In this document: one piece after another, positions 36,628 through 46,256 of the stretch
How the letters are laid out: the number at the start of each line of letters is the position of its first letter
How positions within the stretch are numbered: position 1 is the first letter of the stretch
From: an uncultured Bacteroidota bacterium
Lineage (GTDB): Bacteria; Bacteroidota; Bacteroidia; 2-12-FULL-35-15
DNA length: 64,000 bases
NCBI GenBank assembly: GCA_903926385.1
Contig: CAIYIS010000036.1
Span: forward strand, 62,001 to 126,000
Direction: 5' to 3'
Translations under genes and position numbers: made by a program
Notes under the pieces: model-generated
What the model was told of the DNA's origin: nothing
What the model saw: only the letters and a program-made list of their open reading frames with translations
Database searches by the model: none

Positions 36628-37509
36628 TTAATAAAATAATGATGATAGAATAAGCATCATCCCCTGCAAAATCATCATTCCGTCTATTCCTGCTACAAAA
36701 AAATATTCGCTCCTTTTACTGTTGCTGAGCATAATAAAAACCAAAGTTATAACCATGTTGATTAATAACACCACAAGTGTTTTGAGGGAGGTAATACGGA
36801 ATATGTATTCTGAAATAAGAAGCATACCATATATTATAGTAACAGATAATGCTAAATTACGTGAACGTTTTTCTCCGAATTTTTGGGGCAATGTAATAAT
36901 GTTTTCCTCCGCATCCAGTTTCATGTCGCGAAGGTCGAAAGGGATACAAATGGCTAACATAAAACAAAAGCGAGTGGAGATATGCAGAACAATTCGAAAG
37001 TAATTCTCAGGATAATAATTCCAGATCAACTCAGCCAGATGCATATTCATGTTTTTTTTTAGCAATATTGGAACCAGAGCGGTGGTCAGTGTCCAAACTA
37101 AAGCAAGAGTAAAAAGTTTAACCCAAGCATTGTTACGAAGTTTCACCAATGGGAAGAAATAAGCAATAGACAGGACAAAAAGAGGTGAAAGGAAAACCAG
37201 AATTCGAATATCGTTGAAAAAGAAAAGAATTGTCATGCCTGCAAAACCAATAACAGTTAGTATTTTTATAAGGTTCTGATTCCTGAAGATCCATATTCTA
37301 CGAATAGATTGGTGGCTTTTGTTTTCCGTTTTCTTGTAAAATATCCTTTGTAAATTATAAATAAAGACTGTGGCAAAAAACACAAAAGCAGAGTAATAAA
37401 AAAGTGGGGATGAAAGGTTAAACTGCACAACAGTGCTTTGAATGAGGAAAACTGCACCTAAGGCAACATAAATGTTCCCAAAAAGAATAAAGTCGAAAAA
37501 ACGTTTCAT
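36628..37509 (-). CDS. UbiA-like prenyltransferase family membrane protein
   Basis: An integral membrane protein of 293 residues with about eight hydrophobic helices. The segment IPFDLRDMKLDAEENIITLPQKFG resembles the second aspartate-rich motif of UbiA enzymes (D-x-x-D-x-x-x-D before T-L-P-x-x-x-G). The first NDxxD-type motif is degenerate (YNLQRIFYKK), so catalytic activity is uncertain. Bacteroidota carry a UbiA-like group of this kind with no assigned substrate. It stands alone, convergent with sprA and divided from it by 179 bases that hold no gene or clear terminator. Confidence 0.75.
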   Translation of the reverse strand: MKRFFDFILFGNIYVALGAVFLIQSTVVQFNLSSPLFYYSAFVFFATVFIYNLQRIFYKKTENKSHQSIRRIWIFRNQNLIKILTVIGFAGMTILFFFNDIRILVFLSPLFVLSIAYFFPLVKLRNNAWVKLFTLALVWTLTTALVPILLKKNMNMHLAELIWNYYPENYFRIVLHISTRFCFMLAICIPFDLRDMKLDAEENIITLPQKFGEKRSRNLALSVTIIYGMLLISEYIFRITSLKTLVVLLINMVITLVFIMLSNSKRSEYFFVAGIDGMMILQGMMLILSSLFY

Positions 37510-37590
37510 TTTTACGATTTACGAAATAGAAATAAAAAAATGAATCCGTTCTGTTCTATTAAAGAAAGTAGTGGACTTTAAAATATAAAG

Positions 37591-38229
37591 TTAATTTTTA
37601 ATGAGAGAGTTGCCTGTGTTTTTAAGAATGATCGCTGCTCCCAATCCTCCAACTAAACCGATACCTCCTCCAATTAATGACCTTGTCTTTCGTTTACCTC
37701 TGGCAATATGCTCGTATCCTAAAATATAAGTGTCATGTTTTAGATATTCCAGATTTGAAACAGTTGAATGTTTTATTTTTACTTTTGTCAAACCTGAAAG
37801 TGCAGTAAATGCGAAAGGCGGAATTGGGCAAAAGAAAGATCCAGTGGCTCCCGAAGCTAGTCCTATTCCAATATTAGCCCAAAATGCTCCATGAGGTTTA
37901 AAGCCTTCTCTGGCGTCTTGCTGTCCTTTTATATAATAGCGCATTTCTTCTATAGTAAGATCGTTTTCACCTGCTGTATCCTGAACATATTTTATCATTT
38001 CTCCTTTGCTGTTTCGAATTGAAAATACGTCTGAAGTTTCTACTGTGATTGGGTCTCCATCAGGTTTTGGGTTTTTATATGTAATATTTCCGAAGGAAGT
38101 ATCATATACCATCGAAATCACTTCCTGCCCGCTCATCATTAATATGGTGTCGTTGCTGCTTTGCGCAGTGGCGGTTTGTGAAGTGATGATGATTAAAGCT
38201 GTTAAAACAATTGAGAATATTTTGTACAT
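37591..38229 (-). CDS. Hypothetical secreted or membrane protein with glycine-rich helices
   Basis: No family was named with confidence. The 212-residue product begins with a signal peptide (KIFSIVLTALIIITSQ, cut near QTATAQ). Residues about 25-90 have the strand pattern of small Bacteroidota periplasmic domains (DTILMMSGQEVISMVYDTS, ITYKNPKPDGDP, FSIRNSKGEMIKYV). Two glycine-rich hydrophobic stretches follow, WANIGIGLASGATGSFF and SLIGGGIGLVGGLGAAIIL, likely membrane or membrane-inserting helices. ATG at 38229 is chosen because upstream codons add an unrelated tail before the signal. Confidence 0.7.
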   Translation of the reverse strand: MYKIFSIVLTALIIITSQTATAQSSNDTILMMSGQEVISMVYDTSFGNITYKNPKPDGDPITVETSDVFSIRNSKGEMIKYVQDTAGENDLTIEEMRYYIKGQQDAREGFKPHGAFWANIGIGLASGATGSFFCPIPPFAFTALSGLTKVKIKHSTVSNLEYLKHDTYILGYEHIARGKRKTRSLIGGGIGLVGGLGAAIILKNTGNSLIKN

Positions 38230-38401
38230 AATGACTATTAAAAATTTCTCAAATATAACTATTATCAAACACTCAGAGGTACATGAGTCCAATTTTTTAA
38301 TCTTGTTCAAGTAGTACCACATTTAATTTGGCTCAAGCGTAATTCTGATATTTGTCATGTTTTGATTTTTTTATTTTTTATTCCTTATCCCCAATTCTAA
38401 T

Positions 38402-38409
38402 TATATTTG
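38402..38409 (+). promoter_or_regulatory. TAnnTTTG box before gcvP
   Basis: TATATTTG matches the Bacteroidota -7 consensus and lies 24 bases before the gcvP ATG at 38434. No convincing -33 element was found. Confidence 0.45.
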
Positions 38410-38433
38410 CCTTCTTTTAAAAAAATACTACAG

Positions 38434-41319
38434 ATGATATTAACAGACAAATTTGTGAACCGTCATAACGGTCCTCGCGAAAGCGATGTAGCAGTAATGC
38501 TTAAAAAAATCGGAGCTTCCTCCTTAGATGAATTAATTGCACAAACTATTCCTGCTGGAATAAGGTTGAAAAAGCCACTAAACTTACCGGTTGGTATGTC
38601 AGAATATGCATATCATAAGCATCTACGCGGAATAGCTGCAAAAAACAAAGTGTTCAAAACATATATCGGGTTAGGTTATTTTGATACCATAGTACCTCCG
38701 GTTATTCAACGTAACATTTTGGAGAATCCGGGCTGGTATACAGCTTACACTCCTTATCAAGCTGAGATAGCTCAAGGACGTTTGGAGGCTTTATTGAATT
38801 TTCAAACCATGATTATGGATTTAACGGGAATGGAAATTGCAAACGCATCACTATTGGACGAGGCAACTGCTGCCGCTGAAGCCATGACAATGCTTTTCAG
38901 CAACCGTAATCGTGATCAAGTGAAAAATGGTGTAAACAAATTCTTTGTTTCTGATGAATGTTATCCTCAAACTATAGATTTATTAAAAACACGTTCAACT
39001 CCAATCGGGATTGAATTAGTAATTGGTGATTATAACACGATGCCAACGGATAATACCATATTTGGTGTATTGGTTCAATATCCTACTAAAGCTGGAAAAA
39101 TAAACGACTATTCTGAATTTGTAAAGAAAGCGAAAGCTAATGGAACTTCTGTTGCTGTTGCTGCTGACGTTATGAGTCTTGTACTATTAACTCCTCCTGG
39201 AGAATGGGGTGCTGATGTGGTTGTTGGAAATACACAACGATTTGGTGTGCCAATGGGATTTGGTGGTCCACATGCTGCTTTTTTTGCATGTAGGGAAGAA
39301 TTCAAAAGAATTATTCCTGGTCGTATAATTGGTGTTTCTGTAGATGCTCAAGGTAATCAGGCCTTACGTATGGCGCTTCAAACACGTGAACAACATATTC
39401 GCAGGGATAAAGCTACTTCAAATATTTGTACAGCTCAAGCTTTATTAGCTATTATGGCAAGTATGTATGCGGTTTATCACGGACCAGAAGGAATAAAAGG
39501 TATTGCACAGCAAATACATTTATCTGCTCTTGCCATATCAAATGAACTAAAGAAATTAGGATATGCTATTGAGCATAGTTCTTTCTTCGATACAATTCAG
39601 GTTAAATTACCTTCTGGAATGAGCGTTGATGCTATTTGCAAATTAGCTCTGGATAGTTCGGTTAATTTCCGTTATACGGGCAAGGATTGTGTTTTCATTT
39701 CGACAGACCAAACAACTGACGTAGCAGACATTAATTGTGTTATTAATATTTTCGCAAAAGCTGCAAACAAGCCAACATCGACAATTACAGAAGAACAGTT
39801 GTTCGGAATGCAATCAGCAATTTCTGTTCGTAAATCAGCAATTTTGACTCATCCTGTATTTAATTCGTATCACTCCGAATCAGAAATGATGCGTTATGTA
39901 AAACGTCTTGAAAATAAAGATTTGTCTTTAACACATTCCATGATTTCGTTGGGGTCTTGCACCATGAAATTAAATGCAGCTTCCGAATTGATGCCAATTA
40001 CTTGGCCTGAATTTGCAAATATTCATCCATTTGTTCCTGCTGATCAGTCAGCAGGTTTCCTTGAAATGATTAATGAACTGGATAAAGCCTTATGTGAGAT
40101 TACCGGTTTTTCTAAGATGAGTTTTCAGCCGAACAGTGGAGCGCAGGGAGAATACACCGGCTTACTGGTTATACAGGCATACCATCAATCAAGAGGCGAT
40201 TCGCATCGTAATATTGCTTTAATTCCAACTTCCGCTCACGGTACCAATCCGGCTTCGGCAGCAATGTGTGGAATGAAAATAGTATTGGTAAAATGTGACG
40301 ATCATGGAAATATTGATGTGAACGACATGAGAGAAAAAGCCGTTTTACACAAAGATAATTTATCTTGTTTAATGGTTACTTACCCAAGTACACATGGAGT
40401 TTACGAAGAAAGTATAACTGAAATCACTGATATTATTCATCAAAACGGTGGTCAGGTATATATGGATGGTGCAAACATGAATGCACAGGTAGGGTTAACA
40501 AGTCCCGGAAATATTGGTGCTGATGTTTGCCATTTGAATTTACATAAAACATTTGCTATCCCTCATGGAGGAGGAGGTCCGGGAGTTGGTCCTATCGGAG
40601 TAGCTAAACAATTGGTTCCATTCTTACCATCTCACTCAGTAGTGAAAACAAGCGGAGAGCAGGGAATACATGCCGTATCTGCTGCCCCATATGGAAGTGC
40701 TTTAATATTATTAGTTTCTTATGGGTATATAAAAATGCTTGGAGGGACAGGCTTAGCCGAAGCAACTCGTTATGCAATACTAAATGCTAACTATATTAAG
40801 GAAACCTTAAACGGATATTACCCTACATTATATACAGGTAAAAACGGACGTTGTGCACACGAAATGATTTTAGACTGTGTAGCATTTAAACGCGAAGGAG
40901 GAGTGGAAGTTGGTGACATAGCAAAACGATTGATGGATTATGGTTATCATGCTCCAACTGTTTCTTTCCCTGTTCACGATACCTTAATGATTGAACCAAC
41001 CGAAAGTGAGTCGAAAGAAGAATTGGATAAATTCTGTTCGGCTTTGATTTCAATTAAAAAAGAAATAGATGAAATTATTTCGGGCAAAGCAGACAGAGAA
41101 GATAATGTTCTGAAAAATTCACCTCATACGGCTAAATCTGTCATTTCAGATGATTGGAAACATTCGTATTCACGTGAAAAGGCTGTTTATCCATTAAAAT
41201 GGGTAAAAGATTCGAAGTTCTGGCCTTCAGTAGCAAGAGTTGATAATGCTCATGGAGACAGAAATCTAATCTGTGCTTGTCCACCAATTGAAAGTTATGC
41301 AGAGGCTGAGTTGGCTTAA
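38434..41319 (+). CDS. gcvP: Glycine dehydrogenase (decarboxylating), single-chain P protein
   Basis: The PLP enzyme of the glycine cleavage system; it decarboxylates glycine and passes the aminomethyl group to the lipoyl H protein. The PLP lysine is Lys705 in [16 protein letters not shown]. The N-terminal half ([37 protein letters not shown]) and the C-terminal half are joined in one 961-residue chain, as in the E. coli and human type. ATG at 38434 is preferred over a TTG nine codons upstream, which lies in the promoter box. The T and H genes are not nearby. Confidence 0.96.
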   Translation: MILTDKFVNRHNGPRESDVAVMLKKIGASSLDELIAQTIPAGIRLKKPLNLPVGMSEYAYHKHLRGIAAKNKVFKTYIGLGYFDTIVPPVIQRNILENPGWYTAYTPYQAEIAQGRLEALLNFQTMIMDLTGMEIANASLLDEATAAAEAMTMLFSNRNRDQVKNGVNKFFVSDECYPQTIDLLKTRSTPIGIELVIGDYNTMPTDNTIFGVLVQYPTKAGKINDYSEFVKKAKANGTSVAVAADVMSLVLLTPPGEWGADVVVGNTQRFGVPMGFGGPHAAFFACREEFKRIIPGRIIGVSVDAQGNQALRMALQTREQHIRRDKATSNICTAQALLAIMASMYAVYHGPEGIKGIAQQIHLSALAISNELKKLGYAIEHSSFFDTIQVKLPSGMSVDAICKLALDSSVNFRYTGKDCVFISTDQTTDVADINCVINIFAKAANKPTSTITEEQLFGMQSAISVRKSAILTHPVFNSYHSESEMMRYVKRLENKDLSLTHSMISLGSCTMKLNAASELMPITWPEFANIHPFVPADQSAGFLEMINELDKALCEITGFSKMSFQPNSGAQGEYTGLLVIQAYHQSRGDSHRNIALIPTSAHGTNPASAAMCGMKIVLVKCDDHGNIDVNDMREKAVLHKDNLSCLMVTYPSTHGVYEESITEITDIIHQNGGQVYMDGANMNAQVGLTSPGNIGADVCHLNLHKTFAIPHGGGGPGVGPIGVAKQLVPFLPSHSVVKTSGEQGIHAVSAAPYGSALILLVSYGYIKMLGGTGLAEATRYAILNANYIKETLNGYYPTLYTGKNGRCAHEMILDCVAFKREGGVEVGDIAKRLMDYGYHAPTVSFPVHDTLMIEPTESESKEELDKFCSALISIKKEIDEIISGKADREDNVLKNSPHTAKSVISDDWKHSYSREKAVYPLKWVKDSKFWPSVARVDNAHGDRNLICACPPIESYAEAELA

Positions 41320-41380
41320 ATTATAAACCGATTTGCGAATAATTAGATATTCTGTTTTTAGACAAAAAAAGCAATTAGAT

Positions 41381-41412
41381 TTTTGTTGTTAATTAATAAA
41401 TTTATACTTTTA
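41381..41412 (+). promoter_or_regulatory. Promoter of the first T9SS cargo gene
   Basis: TTTTG (41381-41385), a 19-base spacer and TACTTTTA (41405-41412) fit the Bacteroidota -33/-7 layout. The same TACTTTTA box precedes the next two cargo genes, which suggests shared regulation. Confidence 0.6.
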
Positions 41413-41453
41413 CCGCATTATTAAACAAATTTACTAATCATAAAAAAATAACT

Positions 41454-42542
41454 ATGAAAAAAATTTACACATTAATCGCAGTTGCTGCTCTTACAACTTC
41501 TGCAATCGCACAAAACAGAGCGATGCTACCTGTAGCAAATACAGTTCATAGCCATGCTGTAGCTATTCAAAAACATGAATTAATTAATGCAAACCGTGCA
41601 AACGGAGATACATTAATGTGGTTACCATTGCTAGGTGTATACGTTGCAGATAGCACAAACAACTTTAATTTCAGAATCTCTATTGAAGATGTTGATGGTT
41701 TGACGCCTAATAATGCTGGAGCGGATCCTGACTTTGGAATTTATTACAGTACCGACACTTCAGGAATGGCAGTAGGTCATCCTTGGGGAAGCAATTATTA
41801 TCATCCGTATGAAAATCCTGTTGCGACAGGAGGTACAGATTCAACTTGGTTTTGGCATGCAACTTCTTGGTTTTCTTCTCCAGGAACAGCTAACAACTGG
41901 TTAAATTTTGGTCCTATTACAGTGCCTGCAGGGGGAGCAAGCATCAAATGGTATGACAAAACAAACCCTGCGTATAAAGATGGATATAAAGTTTATGTAA
42001 CGTCAACAACCAATTCACCTGATTCGGCTTCATGGACTGACTTTAACGATCCTGCAATATTTACAATGGCTGATGGCCCTCAGCCTCCAGCTGTTTCTTC
42101 TACTGCTCTATATGATACAACTTGGGTGATGCATTCTGCAACTTTACCAGCTATGTACACTGGTCAAACTGTTTGGTTTGGATTTAATCATAATGCAGTT
42201 GACATGGATGTTTTGTATCTTGATGATTTTACAGTAATTGCTGGTCCTTTAGGAATTGCTGAAAATGATTTTGTGAATGGAGTTAAACTTGGTCAAAATA
42301 GCCCAAATCCATTCAACACTTTCTCAACTATTAATTATGAGTTAGCAAGCAAATCAGAAGTTGCTTTATCGGTTTACGATGTAACCGGCAAAAAAGTTGC
42401 TGAACAAGCAGAAGGCAATCAAACTGTAGGAGCGCATACTATAAAAGTAAATGCTACCTACCTTTCTGCAGGAGTTTATTATTACTCTCTTCAAGTAGGA
42501 GGTAATACATCTTCTGCTAAGAAAATGGTTATTGTGAAATAA
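41454..42542 (+). CDS. Secreted protein with T9SS type A sorting domain
   Basis: A 362-residue exported protein. Residues 1-20 are a Sec signal (KKIYTLIAVAALTTSAIAQ). The last 80 residues are a type A sorting domain: LGQNSPNPFNTFSTINYEL, a middle ALSVYDVTGKKV and the end YYYSLQVGGNTSSAKKMVIVK cut after export through SprA. The middle has strands and DMDVLYLDDFTV, reminiscent of choice-of-anchor or MAM-like sandwich domains, but no enzyme motif. It has its own promoter and terminator. Function unknown. Confidence 0.88.
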   Translation: MKKIYTLIAVAALTTSAIAQNRAMLPVANTVHSHAVAIQKHELINANRANGDTLMWLPLLGVYVADSTNNFNFRISIEDVDGLTPNNAGADPDFGIYYSTDTSGMAVGHPWGSNYYHPYENPVATGGTDSTWFWHATSWFSSPGTANNWLNFGPITVPAGGASIKWYDKTNPAYKDGYKVYVTSTTNSPDSASWTDFNDPAIFTMADGPQPPAVSSTALYDTTWVMHSATLPAMYTGQTVWFGFNHNAVDMDVLYLDDFTVIAGPLGIAENDFVNGVKLGQNSPNPFNTFSTINYELASKSEVALSVYDVTGKKVAEQAEGNQTVGAHTIKVNATYLSAGVYYYSLQVGGNTSSAKKMVIVK

Positions 42543-42562
42543 GAATTATCAACTCTAAAAAG

Positions 42563-42592
42563 AAGCCGTACGTCTCGTACGGCTTTTTTTTT
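42563..42592 (+). terminator. Rho-independent terminator
   Basis: A perfect 10-bp stem AAGCCGTACG / CGTACGGCTT with a 3-base loop and a run of nine T, 20 bases after the stop of the first cargo gene. Confidence 0.93.
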
Positions 42593-42602
42593 ATCAAAAA
42601 TA

Positions 42603-42634
42603 TTTTTTTGTTCTAAAATATTAATCTACTTTTA
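42603..42634 (+). promoter_or_regulatory. Promoter of the second T9SS cargo gene
   Basis: TTTTTTTG (42603-42610), a 16-base spacer and TACTTTTA (42627-42634). The spacer is shorter than in the neighbouring promoters. Confidence 0.5.
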
Positions 42635-42676
42635 CCATTAATTAATTATTAACTATCATTTCAAAAAAAAATTATT

Positions 42677-43777
42677 ATGAAAAAAATTTACACAATTCTT
42701 GCTTTATCAGCATTGGCAGTTAGCGCAAATGCGCAAACTGTGGAAGGTTCACAACCTTTCGTTCACAAAACATTACCTTTTCAGAACTCAGTAGGAGGCG
42801 TTCGTACTATCACAAGTCCTGATACAACAGGTATTGTAAATGTTACTGACTTTTTGCCTGCCTTCAATTTTACTACAGGTCATCCTACATTTTATTCTTA
42901 CGGATCATCTACATTAACCACTGGTTACTTATTTGGTAATAATGGAAGTACATCTGGCTTTAAACAAGTTGCTCAAGGTTACTTAAATGTTAATGGTAGT
43001 GACATTGGGATAATTGGTGTTTTATGTTGGTTTGGTGGAAAACAAAGTGATTTAGGTAGCTCTATTACCTCTAAAGTTGTTGTTAAGGCTTATGACATGC
43101 AACCAAACAAGGCATATAACGTTGCCGGAGGAGCTGTTAATACCACCACTCTTAACTGGGAAGGGCCAAGTACGTTAAAAGCATCAGGAGATATTTTATA
43201 TGCTGATATCGACACTGTGAATTTTAATTATGTTGCATTCGGGTCGGTGGCTTATATGTCTGGTGCATCTAACTCTGGTAGTTTTGCAATTTCTTGCGAC
43301 TTTTCTACATTAGCTCCTGGCGATACTGCAGGGTTGGTATCGGATGCAATGAACGATGCATTGAATATTGATTATGCATTTCATCAAACCGCAAGCGGAA
43401 AATGGTATGTGACTGATGAAATATTCAGCGGGGCTACTGCAACTGGTGGACTTGATAACGATATCGCTTTATGGGCAGTGGTAACTCCGGGAACTGGTGT
43501 TAACGAATTTTACAATGGTATGAAATTAACTACTTACCCTAACCCTTCTGTTGATAATGCTGTTATTGAATATTCTTTGGAAAAAAATTCGAAAAATGTT
43601 GCTTTACTTATTATCGATCCTTCAGGTAAAAAAATTATTGAAAATCAATACGGAAACCAACCATCAGGAAAGTATTCTGTAAATATCGAGACTACTAATT
43701 TGGCTGCTGGAACTTATTTTTATCAATTGAGATCTAACGGACAAGTTTTCACAAAACAATTTGTTGTTACTAAATAA
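42677..43777 (+). CDS. Secreted T9SS sorting-domain protein, paralogue of the next gene
   Basis: A 366-residue exported protein with a signal peptide (KKIYTILALSALAVSANAQ) and a type A sorting domain at the end (LTTYPNPSVDNAVIEYSLEK, LLIIDPSGKKIIE, YFYQLRSNGQVFTKQFVVTK). It aligns along its whole length with the next gene, which has the same length: both contain a GVLCWFG.KQSDLGSS segment and a FSGATA..G.LDNDIALWAV segment. This is a tandem gene duplication. No known domain was recognised in the middle 250 residues. It has its own promoter and terminator, so it is a single-gene unit. Confidence 0.88.
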   Translation: MKKIYTILALSALAVSANAQTVEGSQPFVHKTLPFQNSVGGVRTITSPDTTGIVNVTDFLPAFNFTTGHPTFYSYGSSTLTTGYLFGNNGSTSGFKQVAQGYLNVNGSDIGIIGVLCWFGGKQSDLGSSITSKVVVKAYDMQPNKAYNVAGGAVNTTTLNWEGPSTLKASGDILYADIDTVNFNYVAFGSVAYMSGASNSGSFAISCDFSTLAPGDTAGLVSDAMNDALNIDYAFHQTASGKWYVTDEIFSGATATGGLDNDIALWAVVTPGTGVNEFYNGMKLTTYPNPSVDNAVIEYSLEKNSKNVALLIIDPSGKKIIENQYGNQPSGKYSVNIETTNLAAGTYFYQLRSNGQVFTKQFVVTK

Positions 43778-43802
43778 AATTATACAGTATTTATTTGAAT
43801 AA

Positions 43803-43832
43803 AAAATGTCCCGCAATTTGCGGGACATTTTT
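43803..43832 (+). terminator. Rho-independent terminator
   Basis: Stem TGTCCCGCA (43807-43815) / TGCGGGACA (43819-43827) with a 3-base loop, flanked by A and T runs, after the second cargo gene. Confidence 0.92.
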
Positions 43833-43860
43833 GTTTGTATAAAATAATAACCTACTTTTA
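43829..43860 (+). promoter_or_regulatory. Promoter of the third T9SS cargo gene
   Basis: TTTTG ending at 43833, a 19-base spacer and TACTTTTA (43853-43860). The -33 element overlaps the T-run of the preceding terminator. Confidence 0.55.
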
Positions 43861-43894
43861 CATTGAAAATTTTAAGTATTCAATTATTTAAGCT

Positions 43895-44995
43895 ATGAAA
43901 AAAGTATTCGCTTTGATGAGTTTTTTAGTAATGTTGTTAGGGGTTTCGGCTCAGTCGTTCGAATCTCCTCAACAGTTCATTTCAGTAACTTCGCCTTGGG
44001 GCCATACAGCAAACTCGGTGCGTGCCATCGGAATGGTAGATACTACAGGAATAGGGGTGGATACTTCCTTTAATTTTTTTCCGGTATTTAATTTGTTGCC
44101 TGGGCATCCTTGTTTGTATACGTTTGGATTGGGAACTTCGCTTACCGGATATTTGTATGGAAACAACGGGAGCTTGAATAACTTTACTGAGGTGGCTCAG
44201 GGATATAAAAACGCGAATCATTACGATATTTGTATTTCGGGTGTGTTGTGCTGGTTTGGTGCTAAACAAAGCGATTTGGGTAGTTCGCCTACTTCAAAAG
44301 TGGTGTTGAAAGTTTATGATATGGATACGACTGTAGCATATAATGTTGTTGCAGGAGCTTTTAATGCAACACTAAAAAACTGGCCAGGGCCAAGCATTTT
44401 AAAGGATTCTACAGATTTATTGTTTTCTAATATTTCAGATTCTATTAACTATTCTTACGCTTCCTTTGCCACTCCTCCTTGGATTTGGTCGGTTTCCGAT
44501 TTTGCAATCGGATGCGATTTTACACACTTGGCTGCGGGCGATACCGTGGGGCTGATGTCGGACAAAAAGAATGATGCATTTAATTTAGATTATGCATTTC
44601 ACAAAGCCGGTAACGGAAAATGGTTGGTTTCTGACGAAACCTTTAGCGGGGCTACAGCCAATGGCGAACTGGATAATGATATTGCTTTGTGGGCTGTGCT
44701 TTCGCCAGGAACAGGTGTTCAGGAATATTATAATGGAATGAAATTATCTACCTATCCTAATCCATCGGTAGACCAGGTAACCATTGAATATTCGTTAGAG
44801 AAAAATTCGAAGAATGTTTCGTTATGGGTTATCGACCCAACGGGTAAAAAATTAATGGAACAAAATTATGGCGAACAATCATCGGGTGTTTATTCTGTAA
44901 ATATTCAAACCAATCAATTATCAGCAGGTAATTATTTTTATCAATTAAGAGCCAACGGGCAAATTTTTACAAAACAATTTATTGTTTCGAAATAG
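43895..44995 (+). CDS. Secreted T9SS sorting-domain protein, tandem paralogue
   Basis: The second copy of the duplicated pair, also 366 residues, with a signal peptide (KKVFALMSFLVMLLGVSAQ) and a type A sorting domain (LSTYPNPSVDQVTIEYSLEK to FTKQFIVSK). The sorting domain and the FSGATANGELDNDIALWAV segment are the most alike between copies; the N-terminal third has diverged more. Its synonymous codon choice is visibly richer in G and C than that of its partner, which suggests that the copies have evolved under different expression levels. Function unknown. The 21-bp array at 45.1 kb follows. Confidence 0.87.
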   Translation: MKKVFALMSFLVMLLGVSAQSFESPQQFISVTSPWGHTANSVRAIGMVDTTGIGVDTSFNFFPVFNLLPGHPCLYTFGLGTSLTGYLYGNNGSLNNFTEVAQGYKNANHYDICISGVLCWFGAKQSDLGSSPTSKVVLKVYDMDTTVAYNVVAGAFNATLKNWPGPSILKDSTDLLFSNISDSINYSYASFATPPWIWSVSDFAIGCDFTHLAAGDTVGLMSDKKNDAFNLDYAFHKAGNGKWLVSDETFSGATANGELDNDIALWAVLSPGTGVQEYYNGMKLSTYPNPSVDQVTIEYSLEKNSKNVSLWVIDPTGKKLMEQNYGEQSSGVYSVNIQTNQLSAGNYFYQLRANGQIFTKQFIVSK

Positions 44996-45107
44996 ATAAA
45001 TTGTTTTTCTAATTATTCCATTTGTTTAGACATCTATTCAACCCGAATAGCCAAATGGAATACTCCAAAAGCTAAAAGATGGGCTAATAGTGGCTTTCCT
45101 TTGTCCA

Positions 45108-45146
45108 AAAATCGGTAGTAATTTTTAAAAAATTACTACCGATTTT
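45108..45146. terminator. Long perfect hairpin formed by the first two units of the 45.1-kb array
   Basis: AAAATCGGTAGTAATTTTT (45108-45126) and its exact reverse complement (45128-45146) form a 19-bp arm pair with a single base between. The T-rich ends on both strands could make it a bidirectional terminator for the two converging transcripts. Confidence 0.5.
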
Positions 45147-45380
45147 TCTAAAAGGGCTGGCAATTTTTCTAAAATCGCTAGTAATTTTTTTAAAAGGCTA
45201 GTAGTTTTCAAAAAATCGGTTACCTTTTTCCGAAAAAGGTTACCCTTTTTTCAATAAAGGGTTGCCTTTTTTCAATAATCGGTTACCTTTTTCCGAAAAA
45301 GGCTTGCCTTTTTCGGAAAATTGCCAGTGATTTTTTTAAAATTACTACCGATTTTCAGAAATTTACTAGTTATTTTTGGG
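45108..45380. repeat. Degenerate tandem repeat, 13 units of 21 bp, with phased A and T tracts
   Basis: Thirteen consecutive 21-bp units run from 45108 to 45380 without a length change. Nearly every unit starts with an A-rich tract (AAAA or TAAA), has a 9-10 base GC-containing core and ends in a T-rich tract. Core sequences differ and some are reverse complements of others (CGGTAGTAA against TTACTACCG). No frame is open through it, so it is not coding. It fills most of the 508-base convergent gap between a plus-strand cargo gene and the minus-strand ABC pair; the rest of the gap shows no gene. Confidence 0.9.
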
Positions 45381-45503
45381 CTTTATAAAGGGGTAAATCA
45401 AGAAAGGTAAGCAGGTAATTGTTATTAAATCAGGGTGTTGTGGTGGTTTTCGTAAAATCCTGCCTTTGGGCTGTTCTATTTGCAACTTTCGAACCATAGG
45501 AAA

Positions 45504-46256
45504 TCAAAACTTGTTTCTAAGTTCTCTCATAAATTTGGTGGCGTATACAAAATCGTGCACTTCTTTGTTTTCGGTTTTTAGTATTTCCAGTTTATTGCCT
45601 TCCCACCATTTTTCTCCTTTATAAATAAAGATGATATTGTCGCCTATTTCGATAACCGAATTCATATCGTGAGTAATAACCACGGTTGTAATTTTATACT
45701 CATCGGTAATTTCTTTTATCAGGTTATCAATCACAATGGATGTTTTGGGGTCTAATCCCGAATTGGGTTCATCACAAAAAAGATATTTGGGTTGAACAGC
45801 AATGGCTCTGGCAATGGCTACGCGCTTTTTCATCCCTCCGCTTAATTCGGAAGGATACAGATTATTTGCATTATCCAGATTAACGCGCTGCAGGCAAAAA
45901 TTGGCCCTGTCTCTTTTTTCGCTTACGCTTAAATCGGTAAACATAGAAATAGGGAACACCACATTTTCTTCAACCGTTTTAGAATCGAACAATGCTCCGC
46001 CTTGAAACAGCATCCCAATTTCTTTTCTGATTTCTTTCTTGCCTTTAAAATCGAGGGTATAAAAATCTCGTCCGTCAAACAGCACTTCGCCCGAATCTAT
46101 TTCGTTTAATCCAACCATACATTTCAGCAAAGTGGTTTTACCCGAGCCGCTTTCGCCAATAATCATATTGGTTTTGCCGGCTTCGAAAGTAAACGAAATA
46201 TTTTTCAATACCTCTCTGCCCGAAAAAGATTTAGATATGTTGTTAATTTGTATCAA
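45504..46256 (-). CDS. mlaF: ABC transporter ATP-binding protein, MlaF-like
   Basis: The ATPase of an MCE-type lipid transport system. Walker A is GESGSGKTT (residues 34-42), the signature LSGGMKKRVAIARAI, and Walker B YLFCDEPNSGLDP; the GM after the serine-glycine and the NSGLDP ending are typical of MlaF. 250 residues. The start is a TTG at 46256 that overlaps the TGA stop of the upstream permease gene, so translation is coupled. Such pairs move phospholipids between the two membranes. The MCE substrate-binding (MlaD) gene is not next to it. Confidence 0.9.
   Translation of the reverse strand: MIQINNISKSFSGREVLKNISFTFEAGKTNMIIGESGSGKTTLLKCMVGLNEIDSGEVLFDGRDFYTLDFKGKKEIRKEIGMLFQGGALFDSKTVEENVVFPISMFTDLSVSEKRDRANFCLQRVNLDNANNLYPSELSGGMKKRVAIARAIAVQPKYLFCDEPNSGLDPKTSIVIDNLIKEITDEYKITTVVITHDMNSVIEIGDNIIFIYKGEKWWEGNKLEILKTENKEVHDFVYATKFMRELRNKF

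Noticed and set aside
44996-45503. Coding gene within the 45.1-kb gap
   Set aside because: TAA triplets recur in the units and no long frame is open on either strand, so the region is treated as non-coding array.
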